A stretch of DNA of 64,000 nt, taken from contig NZ_NFJQ01000003.1 of the NCBI RefSeq assembly GCF_002159945.1, positions 186,001-250,000 on the forward strand, given 5' to 3'. The position numbers and the translations under genes were made by a program. Source of the stretch: Cloacibacillus sp. An23 (GTDB lineage: Bacteria > Synergistota > Synergistia > Synergistales > Synergistaceae). Of the stretch, positions 17,184 to 25,700 are shown piece after piece. The notes below the pieces were generated by a model. That model did no database searches. It was not told where the DNA came from and worked only from the letters and a program-made list of their open reading frames with translations. Within the stretch, counting starts at the first letter, position 1. Every line of letters begins with the position of its first letter.

Positions 17184-17212
17184 ATTCTAATTACAAAAAT
17201 TTCCATTGTCAA
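17184..17212 (-). promoter_or_regulatory. Near-consensus promoter of the paaK leader
   Basis: Minus strand TTGACA (17212-17207), 17-base spacer, TAGAAT (17189-17184). Predicted start near 17177, giving a roughly 270-base leader before paaK that contains the small ORF and the terminator. Confidence 0.7.
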
Positions 17213-17253
17213 GAGCGCGCCGCGCGAATACGTATTTTGCGCGGGCGCTCCGT

Positions 17254-18045
17254 TTAGCCGGGATTAGGAGCGAAAGCTGAGACGGCCTCCTCCGTCGTCT
17301 CGAATCTGTACTCGGCTTCAGGCAGAAGACGGCCTATCGCGGCGAAACGCCCGCGCCCGAAAGCGGCCTGCGCCTTCATGTCGCTCGCCGTGTCTCCGAA
17401 GAACACGGGCGACGACGCGCCGAGCCTTTCACAGAGTATCTCAAGCCCCAGCGGCGACGGCTTCTCTATGCCGTGGTCGTAGTGGATTATGCGGGCGTCC
17501 GGGAAATCCTCCCAGCCGAGGCTCTTCTTCGCGAGTTCCCACTCGAAGGCCGTGCGCCCGGAATATATTCCGACCGGCAGGCCGAGCGAATCCCAGCGGC
17601 GGCGAAGCATCGGCTTCTCGAGCCTGTACAGGCCGTTTTCCGGGTCGCCGTAGAGCTTCGCGCACATCGCGCGGCTTTCATCGCGCGGCACGCGGTCTCC
17701 GTACTTGCCGCGCACCCATTCCTGTAACGGCGCGCGGAAATCCGCAAGCTCCTCTGCAAGACGCTCGGGCGAAGGCAGAGCGCGCGACAGCCTGCTCTCG
17801 CCGCTCGCAGCCGCCATCGAGAGCAGCGTCCAAGCGATGTCGAAGTCGTCGTTGAAATTCCCGTGGCGCTTCATCACCCACTCGTGCCCAGGGCCGTATC
17901 CGGCGCAGTCGGACTCGCCGCCGCAGAACTCCTCCCAGCCGTTCGCTATGCCGAGCCGTATCGCCTCGGGGTAGGACTTCGTCACGTCGAGCAGCACCCC
18001 GTCGATGTCGAAAATCAGCGCGTCGGCCTTAAAACTGTCTTTCAT
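17254..18045 (-). CDS. HAD-superfamily phosphatase
   Basis: A 263-residue haloacid-dehalogenase phosphatase. Motif I is FDIDGVLLD (13-21; the acid/base Asp pair), motif II is YSGRTAFE, and motif IV is FFGDTASDM with the metal-binding acids. The long helical cap between motifs I and II suggests a small-molecule substrate. It resembles a HAD-IA subgroup that is often found with histidine-biosynthesis genes, and a HisF-like gene with a His-rich leader is divergent from it, but the substrate is unknown. Confidence 0.85.
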   Translation of the reverse strand: MKDSFKADALIFDIDGVLLDVTKSYPEAIRLGIANGWEEFCGGESDCAGYGPGHEWVMKRHGNFNDDFDIAWTLLSMAAASGESRLSRALPSPERLAEELADFRAPLQEWVRGKYGDRVPRDESRAMCAKLYGDPENGLYRLEKPMLRRRWDSLGLPVGIYSGRTAFEWELAKKSLGWEDFPDARIIHYDHGIEKPSPLGLEILCERLGASSPVFFGDTASDMKAQAAFGRGRFAAIGRLLPEAEYRFETTEEAVSAFAPNPG

Positions 18046-18068
18046 AATTTATATTCCTCCACAGTCGT

Positions 18069-18097
18069 TTGCAAAAATGACAAACCCGTGATATTAT
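18069..18097 (+). promoter_or_regulatory. Promoter of the His-rich leader
   Basis: TTGCAA (18069-18074), 17 bases, TATTAT (18092-18097) on the plus strand. It lies 72 bases before the leader ORF start, in the divergent space shared with the HAD phosphatase gene. Confidence 0.5.
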
Positions 18098-18168
18098 AAG
18101 GCCCGTGATGAAAATCATCAAGCTAGCATTTTAATTGAGTAAAGCGACGGCTGAGGAGGATGGACAAA

Positions 18169-18288
18169 ATGAAGAGACGGTACGACGTTTCGGCTTCAAT
18201 CAAGGCACCAGCGGGGCGCGCGCTCCACGCCCTCCATCCGCATCATACGCCGCGACATTGCGGGCCGTGCCGCGCGGCCTCCCGTTAA
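18169..18288 (+). CDS. His-rich leader peptide
   Basis: A 39-residue ORF with GAGGAGG nine bases before its ATG. Its middle part, LHALHPHHTPRH, contains five His codons within eleven residues, the hallmark of a histidine-sensing leader. The stop lies inside a hairpin (CCCG-ttaaaca-CGGG with flanking GC pairs). The next gene downstream encodes a HisF-like protein. No classical T-run terminator follows immediately, so the attenuation mechanism is not clear. The assignment rests on codon content, ribosome site and context. Confidence 0.5.
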   Translation: MKRRYDVSASIKAPAGRALHALHPHHTPRHCGPCRAASR

Positions 18289-18611
18289 ACACGGGCGCGC
18301 GCAGCATGGCTTAACCCCTCCACATATAATAAAGACAGCATATTACAGGTTTTTTTGCGCTTAGCCGCCGCGCGCGGCGACGCGCGCGCGTACGTCGGGC
18401 TTGCGCGGTTTTCAGCCGTTTGCGGCCGCAGCAGTCGCGTAACAAAATCGTAAAAAATTATGGCGTCGGCGTCCGATTACGGTTTCGCCGCACCTTCGGC
18501 TACGCTTCGCGCGATTTCGCGCGGCGCGTGAAATCGCCGCGCCCCGCCGCCGCTTAACCTGATTACGGCGGAGCCGCATACTTTTATAAATTTAAAGAAA
18601 GAGTGATATGA
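18289..18611 (+). promoter_or_regulatory. Long untranslated region before the HisF-like gene
   Basis: A 323-base region without a credible ORF. It starts with a GC-rich hairpin overlapping the leader stop, has a T-run at 18350-18357 without a strong stem before it, and then several GC-rich inverted repeats (for example around 18510-18545). It could hold the terminator/antiterminator part of a histidine leader; I cannot fold it by eye with confidence. Confidence 0.3.
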
Positions 18612-19385
18612 ATGTACGATAAGAAAATAGTCCCATGCGTGAAGGTAACAAACGGCAAGGCGGTCGAAGGCCCGCTCTACTGCGGCGGACGCGGCCCGTC
18701 CGACCCCGTCGGGTGCGCGGCGGCATACGCGCGCGCGGGCGCGGACGAGGTGCTTTTTCTCGACGTTTCGGCGCGCGGCGACGGTGTGACGGACGTCGTG
18801 CGCCGCGCCTCCGCCGTGCTGCGCGTGCCTGTGGCGGCCGGATGCGCCGGCAACCCCGCAGAGCTGCGCGAACTTCGCCGCTCTGGAGCAGAAAGAGTCG
18901 TCCTCGGCTCCGCCGCCGTAAGGAATCCCGGCCTCATACGCGAAGCGGCCTCGATATTCGGACGCGGAGGCGTCTCAGTCGCGATATGCGCGCGGCGCAA
19001 AGGCGACGGCTACTGGGAAGTCTGCACCGACGGCGGCCTCCGCGACGAAAAGATGGACGCCTACGGCTGGGCCCTCGCGGCGGAATGGCTCGGCGCTGGC
19101 GAGCTGATGCTCGTGAGCATGGAGCGCGGCGGGCGCGTCAAGCCCTGCGACGCGGATTTCGTAAAGCTGATAGCGCCCGCCGTAGGCGTGCCCGTCGCCT
19201 CCGTCTGCGGAGCCTCCGAAAGCCGCGCGCTCTACGGACTGCTCTCCGAAGGCGGAGCGGCCTCGGTAGTCTCGTCCACGCTCTTCCGCCGCAGCGAAAC
19301 GTCGATACTGTCGCTGAAACGCCTCCTCAGCGCGGCGGGAACAGCAGGCGCGGAAACGCCAGAGCCCCTCTGCGCGGAAGCGTAG
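18612..19385 (+). CDS. HisF-like protein lacking both catalytic Asp residues
   Basis: A 257-residue (beta/alpha)8 protein aligning over its whole length with imidazole glycerol phosphate synthase subunit HisF (IVPCVKV, GADEVLFLD, AAVRNPGLI, WEVCTDGG, GAGELMLVSM). The two Asp residues essential in HisF are replaced: the first (CLDV) is Lys11 and the second (AIDAKR) is Cys126. The phosphate-binding GGG and SGG loops are also changed (AGCAGN, SVCGAS). It should therefore not make imidazole glycerol phosphate by the known mechanism. No HisH partner is adjacent. It may be a regulatory paralogue, act on another sugar-phosphate, or be decaying, although the frame is intact. The His-rich leader upstream suggests histidine-dependent expression. 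Confidence 0.8.
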   Translation: MYDKKIVPCVKVTNGKAVEGPLYCGGRGPSDPVGCAAAYARAGADEVLFLDVSARGDGVTDVVRRASAVLRVPVAAGCAGNPAELRELRRSGAERVVLGSAAVRNPGLIREAASIFGRGGVSVAICARRKGDGYWEVCTDGGLRDEKMDAYGWALAAEWLGAGELMLVSMERGGRVKPCDADFVKLIAPAVGVPVASVCGASESRALYGLLSEGGAASVVSSTLFRRSETSILSLKRLLSAAGTAGAETPEPLCAEA

Positions 19386-19413
19386 CGGAACGGGCGGGAA
19401 TTTGGGGAAAATC

Positions 19414-19456
19414 AAGAGCCGCAGCCGGGACAGCCGGAGGCGGCTCTTCGCATGTT
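19414..19456 (+). terminator. Terminator-like hairpin after the HisF-like gene
   Basis: Perfect 9-base arms AAGAGCCGC (19414-19422) and GCGGCTCTT (19440-19448), with a further short pairing inside, are followed by CGCATGTTTT. The T-tract is short, so termination is only probable. Confidence 0.45.
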
Positions 19457-19531
19457 TTGGCACGCGCGAAACGCGCCGCCTTTGTAATATAATTGTCGCG
19501 TGACGATTTTTCTCGGGGAGGCGGAAATTTT

Positions 19532-20590
19532 ATGAAAAGGCGCGCGCTTTGGATATTCGCCATCGCGGCGGCGTTCGTCTGTCTCGCCGCGCTTTTTGCC
19601 GCGCGTCCGTTCGGCGGCGGAGAGCCGGCGGTTTCCGAAAATTTCCGCCTCGGTACATACGTGCGGCTTTCGCTTTACGATTTCCGCGGCGCGGACGATG
19701 AGCTGAAGGCCGCCGACGATTATATCCGTTCTCTTGAGAATCTCTTTTCCGTCAATATTCCTGCGTCCGACGTCGCGCGGCTGAACGCGTCGCGCGGCGC
19801 GTGGACTGAGATAAGCGCGGAGACTGCGGCTCTGATCGAGAAGTCGCTCGCGCTCGCGCGCTTCACGGACGGCGCTTTCGACCCTGCGATGGGCTGGCTG
19901 ACTTCGCTCTGGAAGATAGGGACGCAGGAGGCGCGCGTGCCGTCGGACGCGGAAATCGCTGAAGCGCTGAAACACATAGATTTCACGAAAATAGAGCTGC
20001 GGCGCGAAGGCGGCGAATTTTTCGCGCGTCTGCCGCTCGGCATGGCGCTCGACCTCGGCGCTGTAGCGAAGGGGCACATCGCCGACCTTCTGAAGGCGCG
20101 GCTCGCCTCTGACGGCGTGCGGCGCGCGATGCTCGACCTCGGCGGCAATCTCGATTTCATCGGCGATTCGCCTCGCGGCGGGCCGTGGCGCGCCGGACTT
20201 CAGCGGCCGGACAGGCCGCGCGGCGAGTATTTCGGCATAGTAGAGGCCTCGGACGTTTCTGTCGTGACCTCAGGCCCTTACGAACGCTATTTTGAAAAGG
20301 ACGGCGTGCGCTATCACCACATACTCGACCCCGCGACGGGGCGGCCGGCGCGTTCGGGCCTATCGTCCGTCACTGTGATAGACGCCGACTCGGCGCGGGC
20401 CGACGCGCTCTGCACGGCGCTCTTTGTGATGGGCGCGGAGCGGGCGCCGGAATTTCTCGCAAGGCGCGGCGATATAAAGGCCGTGCTGCTGACGGAAGAC
20501 GGGCGCGCGCTCGTCACGCCTTCGGCGAAAAATATATTCCGCCTGACGGACGAGGCTCTTTCGCTCTCGTTCATCGGTGAACGCCGGTGA
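19532..20590 (+). CDS. apbE: FAD:protein FMN transferase
   Basis: A 352-residue ApbE-family enzyme that attaches FMN covalently to a Ser/Thr of exported or membrane flavoproteins. It has an N-terminal membrane anchor or signal (about 5-24), the FAD-binding LDLGAVAKGHIAD, LDLGGNL, and the metal-binding YHHILDPATGRPA. Start ATG 19532 has GGGGAGGCGG upstream. It heads a tight cluster with a NusG_II-domain protein and a Gx-family membrane protein, a combination found with Rnf-type or other flavin-based extracytosolic electron transfer systems. Confidence 0.93.
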   Translation: MKRRALWIFAIAAAFVCLAALFAARPFGGGEPAVSENFRLGTYVRLSLYDFRGADDELKAADDYIRSLENLFSVNIPASDVARLNASRGAWTEISAETAALIEKSLALARFTDGAFDPAMGWLTSLWKIGTQEARVPSDAEIAEALKHIDFTKIELRREGGEFFARLPLGMALDLGAVAKGHIADLLKARLASDGVRRAMLDLGGNLDFIGDSPRGGPWRAGLQRPDRPRGEYFGIVEASDVSVVTSGPYERYFEKDGVRYHHILDPATGRPARSGLSSVTVIDADSARADALCTALFVMGAERAPEFLARRGDIKAVLLTEDGRALVTPSAKNIFRLTDEALSLSFIGERR

Positions 20591-20955
20591 AGCGGCTCGA
20601 CCGCATCGCGGCGCTTTTGACCGCTGCGGCGGCGCTCCTCTGTATGATCTACTTCTTCGCCGTCAGGGACGGAGACGAAGCGCGAACCGTCGAGATAGCC
20701 GTAGACGGCGAAGTGGTCGAGCGTCTGCCGCTCGGCGGCCCGGTGCGCGAGTTCACGGTGGACGCGGGCGGCGGGCGCAACGTCGTCCGAGTAGGGGGCG
20801 GGCGCGCCGCCGTCGTCTCGGCCGACTGCCCAGACCGCGTATGCGTGAAAAGCGGCGAAATTTCGCGCCCGGGCGAGGGCGCGGTCTGCCTGCCGCACAG
20901 GCTCGTCGTGCGCATAACGGGAGGCGGCGGCGAGGTGGACGCGGTGAGCCGCTGA
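20587..20955 (+). CDS. NusG_II-domain exported protein
   Basis: A 122-residue protein with one N-terminal membrane helix (about 7-26) and an extracytosolic NusG domain II (DUF1312). The ADCPDRVCVKSGEI segment with its two Cys and LPHRLVV are conserved in the family. GTG 20587 overlaps the apbE stop. Function is not established; the family is regularly linked to ApbE and Gx membrane proteins. Confidence 0.85.
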   Translation: MKRLDRIAALLTAAAALLCMIYFFAVRDGDEARTVEIAVDGEVVERLPLGGPVREFTVDAGGGRNVVRVGGGRAAVVSADCPDRVCVKSGEISRPGEGAVCLPHRLVVRITGGGGEVDAVSR

Positions 20956-21470
20956 TGAAGACGCGCCGCCTCGTGCTCACGGCTCTGCTGACCGCCTGCG
21001 CGCTCGCCGTAAACGTCGCGGAGGGCGCTCTTCCGTCGCCCGCGCCTGGAATCAAGATCGGCGCGGCGAACGTCTTTTCGCTCGCGGCGCTTGTGCTGAT
21101 GGGCGCGCGCGAGGCATACGCCGTGACGCTGATGCGCGTCGCGCTCGCGTGGCTCGCGGCCGGCAACGTCTTCGCGCTCTTTTGCGGCCTCGCTGGGGGG
21201 CTTGCCGCGACCTCGGTGATGGCGCTCGTTTATAAAAAATGGGGCGGCGCGCTCTCTCTGCCGTGGATAAGCGTCGCGGGCGCGTGGGCCTTCAACATCG
21301 GTCAGGTCGCCGCCGTCGCCTTTATGGCCGGCGACAGGCGCGTCGCGCTCTACGTCCTGCCGCTTTTTATCGCGGGAAGCGCGGCGGGCTGGGCCGTCGG
21401 CTGGCTAGCGGATAAAATATGCGCAAGGCTCGAAAAAACCACCTCCGTGAAAGGACGGATACAGAAATGA
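20955..21470 (+). CDS. Gx-family membrane protein (Hpre_diP_synt_I family)
   Basis: A 171-residue integral membrane protein with about five hydrophobic helices, of the family annotated as Gx transporter or heptaprenyl diphosphate synthase component I. The GIKIGAANVFSLAALVLMG stretch (about residues 32-50) is the family signature. Its ATG overlaps the preceding TGA by one base. The old synthase name is probably misleading; the fold resembles substrate-binding membrane subunits. With ApbE and NusG_II it probably supports extracytosolic flavin or quinone electron transfer. Confidence 0.85.
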   Translation: MKTRRLVLTALLTACALAVNVAEGALPSPAPGIKIGAANVFSLAALVLMGAREAYAVTLMRVALAWLAAGNVFALFCGLAGGLAATSVMALVYKKWGGALSLPWISVAGAWAFNIGQVAAVAFMAGDRRVALYVLPLFIAGSAAGWAVGWLADKICARLEKTTSVKGRIQK

Positions 21471-22171
21471 AAATCTCGATAGACGGCAAAATTTTAGAAA
21501 ATTTCCCGGACGCCAAAATAGGCTGGCTGCGCGCGGACATATCGGGCGCGGCGGGCGCGGAGCATACGCGCGCGATGAAAGCCTCACTCGAAGCGCGGCT
21601 TAACGACATGGGCATCTCGGCGGACACAATGATGTCGCACCCCGACGTGCGCCGCTGGCGCGAAGTCTACTCCGCTATGGGCGTCAAGCCGAGCAAATAC
21701 CGCTCGTCGCTCGAGGCGCTGCTGCGCCGCCTCTTCAAAGGCGATCTCTGGGAGGTCTCGCCCGTAGTGGACTGTTACGACTGCGTCTCGGCGCTGAACC
21801 TCCTGCCTATGGGCGCGCACGATATGGAAAAGCTGCGCGGCGGCCTCACGCTGCGCTACGCGGATAACGGCGAAAAATTCTACCCGCTCGGCGCCGGCGA
21901 CTCCGTCGTGGAATGCGCTGAACGTCAGATAGTCTACGCCGACGATGAGAAAATATGCTGCTGGCTCTGGAACTACCGCGACACGCGCGACGCCTGCGTA
22001 GACGACGGGACGCGCGAGGCTCTCTTCATCGTGGACTGCGCCTTCGAGACCGAGTGGCGCAGCGTCGAAGAAGGGCTCGCGGCGCTCGCGTCAGAGCTTT
22101 CGGCGATAGGCTGCCGCGTAGCGAAAAGCGGAGTCGTCGGCGCCGCTGAGCGCGAAGCGGAGACGGAATAG
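21467..22171 (+). CDS. B3/B4 tRNA-binding domain protein
   Basis: A 234-residue stand-alone B3/B4 domain, the editing-type fold of the PheRS beta subunit. Visible are the VKPSKYRSSLEALLRR and NLLPMGAHDMEKL segments common to this family. ATG 21467 (after AAGGACGG) overlaps the preceding stop. Family members may clear mischarged tRNA or non-protein amino acids, but function is not established. Its place in the apbE cluster may be co-transcription only. Confidence 0.8.
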   Translation: MKISIDGKILENFPDAKIGWLRADISGAAGAEHTRAMKASLEARLNDMGISADTMMSHPDVRRWREVYSAMGVKPSKYRSSLEALLRRLFKGDLWEVSPVVDCYDCVSALNLLPMGAHDMEKLRGGLTLRYADNGEKFYPLGAGDSVVECAERQIVYADDEKICCWLWNYRDTRDACVDDGTREALFIVDCAFETEWRSVEEGLAALASELSAIGCRVAKSGVVGAAEREAETE

Positions 22172-22510
22172 ATGGCGAACACGGGCTGCTGCGGAATGGA
22201 CTGCGACGGCTGCGAGGCGCGCCGCGCGACCGCCCGCCGCGACAACGAAACGCTGGCGAAAATCGCGGCTGGGCTCGAAAGCGCCGGACAGGGCTCTTTC
22301 ATTCTTCCCTCGCGGCTGCGCTGCACCGGCTGCCTCGCGCCCGGCGTCAAAAGCGTAAACTGCGCCGAATGCGCGATACGCGAGTGCGCGCTCGAAAACC
22401 AGATACCGCACTGCGGCTTCTGCCCCGAGTTCCCCTGCGAGCTCGGCTCCGCGGTATGGGAGGCCGTGCCGGAATACAAACACAATCTCGAGGTTTTAAG
22501 AAGCAGGTAA
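22172..22510 (+). CDS. DUF3795 Cys-rich protein
   Basis: A 112-residue protein with about 12 cysteines in CxxC-like groups (CCGMDCDGC, RCTGC, NCAEC, CGFCPEFPC), the pattern of the DUF3795 family, probably binding zinc or an iron-sulfur cluster. The start follows the previous stop without a gap. It is the last gene before a terminator. Function unknown. Confidence 0.85.
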   Translation: MANTGCCGMDCDGCEARRATARRDNETLAKIAAGLESAGQGSFILPSRLRCTGCLAPGVKSVNCAECAIRECALENQIPHCGFCPEFPCELGSAVWEAVPEYKHNLEVLRSR

Positions 22511-22531
22511 ATCATTCGACCGCGCCTGACA

Positions 22532-22572
22532 AACGGCGGCTTCGCCCCCAGCGGACGGAGCCGCCGTTTTTT
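22532..22572 (+). terminator. Intrinsic terminator of the apbE cluster
   Basis: Arms AACGGCGGCT (22532-22541) and AGCCGCCGTT (22559-22568), perfect over ten bases, are followed by TTTT. Confidence 0.8.
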
Positions 22573-22589
22573 ACGCCGCGCGGCGGAAA

Positions 22590-22619
22590 TTGCACGGAAC
22601 CGGCAAAACGGCATTGCCG
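22590..22619. repeat. Short repeat with CGGCA-N-TGCCG palindrome, copy 1
   Basis: About 30 bases, TTGCACGGAACCGGCAAAAC then GGCATTGCCG, recur nearly unchanged at 29339-29367. The tail is an 11-base palindrome CGGCATTGCCG. It lies about 100 bases upstream of the Synerg-CTERM protein gene; it could be an operator or a dispersed repeat. Confidence 0.45.
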
Positions 22620-22718
22620 AAAGACGGAGGATGCTAAAAAAACGGCATAAAAATTCCCCGTGAAATATATAATTGTGCCGCTTTATGTTTGTGATGAGAG
22701 CTATAAGGAGGTAAAGAA

Positions 22719-25700
22719 ATGGGAATAAGTTTCGGAAATAAGGGGCCGGGGCGGAGGACGCTTCTCGCGGCTCTTTTCATTGCGGCCGCGGCGCTCGCCT
22801 TCTACTCGTCCGGCAGATTGGAAAGGGCGTCGGCGGACGGTTCCGCCGTCCCCGACGCTCTCGCCGGAGACCCGATGGGCGGCGCGTGGAAGAGCCGCGT
22901 CGTGCCGAAGCAGCGGCTCATGGTGAGCTACCGCAGGGCCGCGAACGACCAGTACGCGATATCGACCTTCGTCGGCACGGGTGAGAAAACATCGGACGGC
23001 GTCGCGTATGAGCACGACCTCAGCTCGGGCTTCCACGCGGCCTACGGGCGCAGCCCGTCCGACAAGGTCTACGTATTCGACGAGGATTCGGCGGAGGGCG
23101 TGATCCCGTCAACCGTGACGATAGACCCCGACTTCTACGCGCAGAAGGAGTTCGAGGTTCCTAAGTACATCCACGTCAACAGCCAGCTTCTGCGCACCGG
23201 CTCGGGCGACCACGACGGAGACGCAGAGCTTTATCTTCAGGTCATCGAGGGCGGCGGCGGCGAGGACGACAAGGACGAAATCAAACTCGTAGGCATAACG
23301 AAGATAGACCTGCGCAACATGTCCATATACGAGAGCGCGCGCTACGACGTGAGCTGGTATGCCGACCTGTCATGGACGCACAAGCCAGAGCAGGACCGCA
23401 ACACGGCGCACGACATAGCCGCCTACGACTGGGACGGCGACGGCTACAGCGACTACCTCGTGACCTTTCTCGGCATAAAGTCGAAGGGCGACCCGGGCAG
23501 CCCGCGTGCGATGCTGATGCTCGTAGACGGAAAAGACCTGTACGACAAGGTGACCGGCAAGACGGACGCGAACCCGATAGCCTATCCCATCAACGGCACG
23601 GAGGGCAGCGAGTTCAGCACGCGCAAAAACGTTTTTGCAGGCGGCTCCGACGTCAAGGTGCCGAACAGCTACCGCATGGCGATAGGCGACTTCGACGGCG
23701 ACGGCAGGGCCGAGGCCGCGATATGCTACACGAAGATACACGGCGCGGGGGCGAACGAGAAGCGCGCCAACTCGCTCGAGATATATGAGATAGACTACAA
23801 CCCGAGCGGTGTGAACGACCTCGGCGGCTCCACTGACATGACGAAGGGCAAGTTTTACGGCCGCCGCGTCTACACCGACGACAACGCCGGCGAGTCCTTC
23901 ATGCAGAACGACAGCGTCGGCATAGCGGCGGGCGACATAAACGGCGACGGCCGCGACGAGCTCGTGCAGATATACGCGCGCGCGAGAGCGTACTACACGC
24001 ATTCCACGCTGCGCATGACCATATACACCTGCGACGCTAGCGGGAGCTACCGCCGCCTTGCGAGCTGCGACCAGCTCGAGCTTCCGAACACGACCTATAA
24101 GATGACGCAGATGGAGCGCACGGTATCGCCGATACACATGGCGATGGCGGACTTCGACGGCGACGGCTTCGACGAGCTCGCGTGGATACAGTCGGACGAC
24201 GGCGACAAGCTCGTGCTGAACCTCAACATCAACGACTGGGACGTTTCCCCCGAGCTGACCTACTCGGGTTACGGCAATCATTACGAGACCAGCCTGCAAA
24301 ACCTATGCGGCTGGCCCAAGATGCAGGGGAGCGACGGCAGCCCCGGCATAAAGACGGCGCTCTGCGCGGGAGTCTTCGACTACCCCAGCTCCGACGGCGC
24401 GGGCGTGAAATACGGCGTCGGCGTCGCGCAGATGAGCGATTCAGGCACGAGCGGCGCGACCGACCTTTACTACGGCGTCGTGTCGTGGAGCAAGGACGGA
24501 GGCTTCACAGTCAACGCGCAGGGCTCGCTCCGCGGCGAGCAGAGCACGGGAAGCTGCTCGCCCGCGGTGGCGGCCGTAGACATCATGCGCGAGAGCATGA
24601 TACTGGGCGAGCCCGCGGTCGTGACTGTGGAGGACAACGTCGAGCTGCACTTCCTCGCTCAGGCCCCGCCGAAGCACTGGGACAGGGTGCTGGCCGAGGG
24701 CAGCGGACTCAAGGCCGACGGACGCGACGGCTACGTTACTGTGGACGCCTTCTCGCGCATCAGCAACTCCGCTCTCGTCTCGGCGGACGGATATTTCACG
24801 AGCGTCAGCAAAGAGACGGGACAGGACTACACATACGCCGAGACGAAGGTCTCCGACGGCACGTGGGGGCTCGACTTCGGCTACGAGCTGAAACAGCGCC
24901 GCGACCTCTTTGACGCTGCGAACCAACTGACGCACAGGGGAAACAACAACAGCAGCGACGACGACCCTCTGCTCGACGTGGGCGTGAGCCACACCGGAGA
25001 GGTCGTAAACAACAACACCAGCAGCTACACGCACAGCGTCTCGTTCGCCTTCAGCGCCGAGGCCGACCGCGACGACCAGCTCTACTACACGATGATGGAC
25101 TACAACATCTGCCGCTATCCCGTAATCTATCCAGAGCGGCTGCGCACTATGCCCGCGCTCGACAACGAGACAGGAAAAGAGATATACGACGACGACGGCA
25201 ATCAGGTGTACATGACGCGCTACGTGCAGTACGTCGTTCCGACGGAGAAGAAGACCGTGTTTTCGAGCACCGGAGGGCGCGGCCTCAGCTGGTACCAGCC
25301 GATGCACGACGGCTTCAACCTCTTCACCTACCCGCGCGAGCTTCGTGAGATAACGGGCTATCCGCAGGGCGAGCAGAATAAGGACGAGGACGACCCGCTG
25401 AAGTACATCAACGGCAGAGTCTACGTCTGGGGCGAGGACCAGGTGATAGGCAACCTCGACGCGACGGCCTACGAAATGTCAGTCGAAGGTTCGGATACCA
25501 CCGAGAAGGAAGACGTGCAGACCTATACGCTCGGCGGGCACGCCTACTATCATCCGATGTTCGGCATCAACTCGCGCCACATGTTCAAAGTCGACCTCAA
25601 CGGCGACTATTCGTGGGAGACCGCCAGCACTACGACGCTGGACACGCACAAAGGTCTCGGCGCGATGGTCAACTGGTCGGGCATAAAGGCCGACTACGAC

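Noticed and set aside
22719-24200. DxDGD repeats as a possible CRISPR or tandem DNA repeat
   Set aside because: The repeated segments are codons for calcium-binding motifs spaced irregularly inside one long coding sequence.
23370-24299. 309-residue minus-strand ORF inside the Synerg-CTERM gene
   Set aside because: It is antisense to a well-supported coding sequence and has Val/Arg-rich shadow composition.
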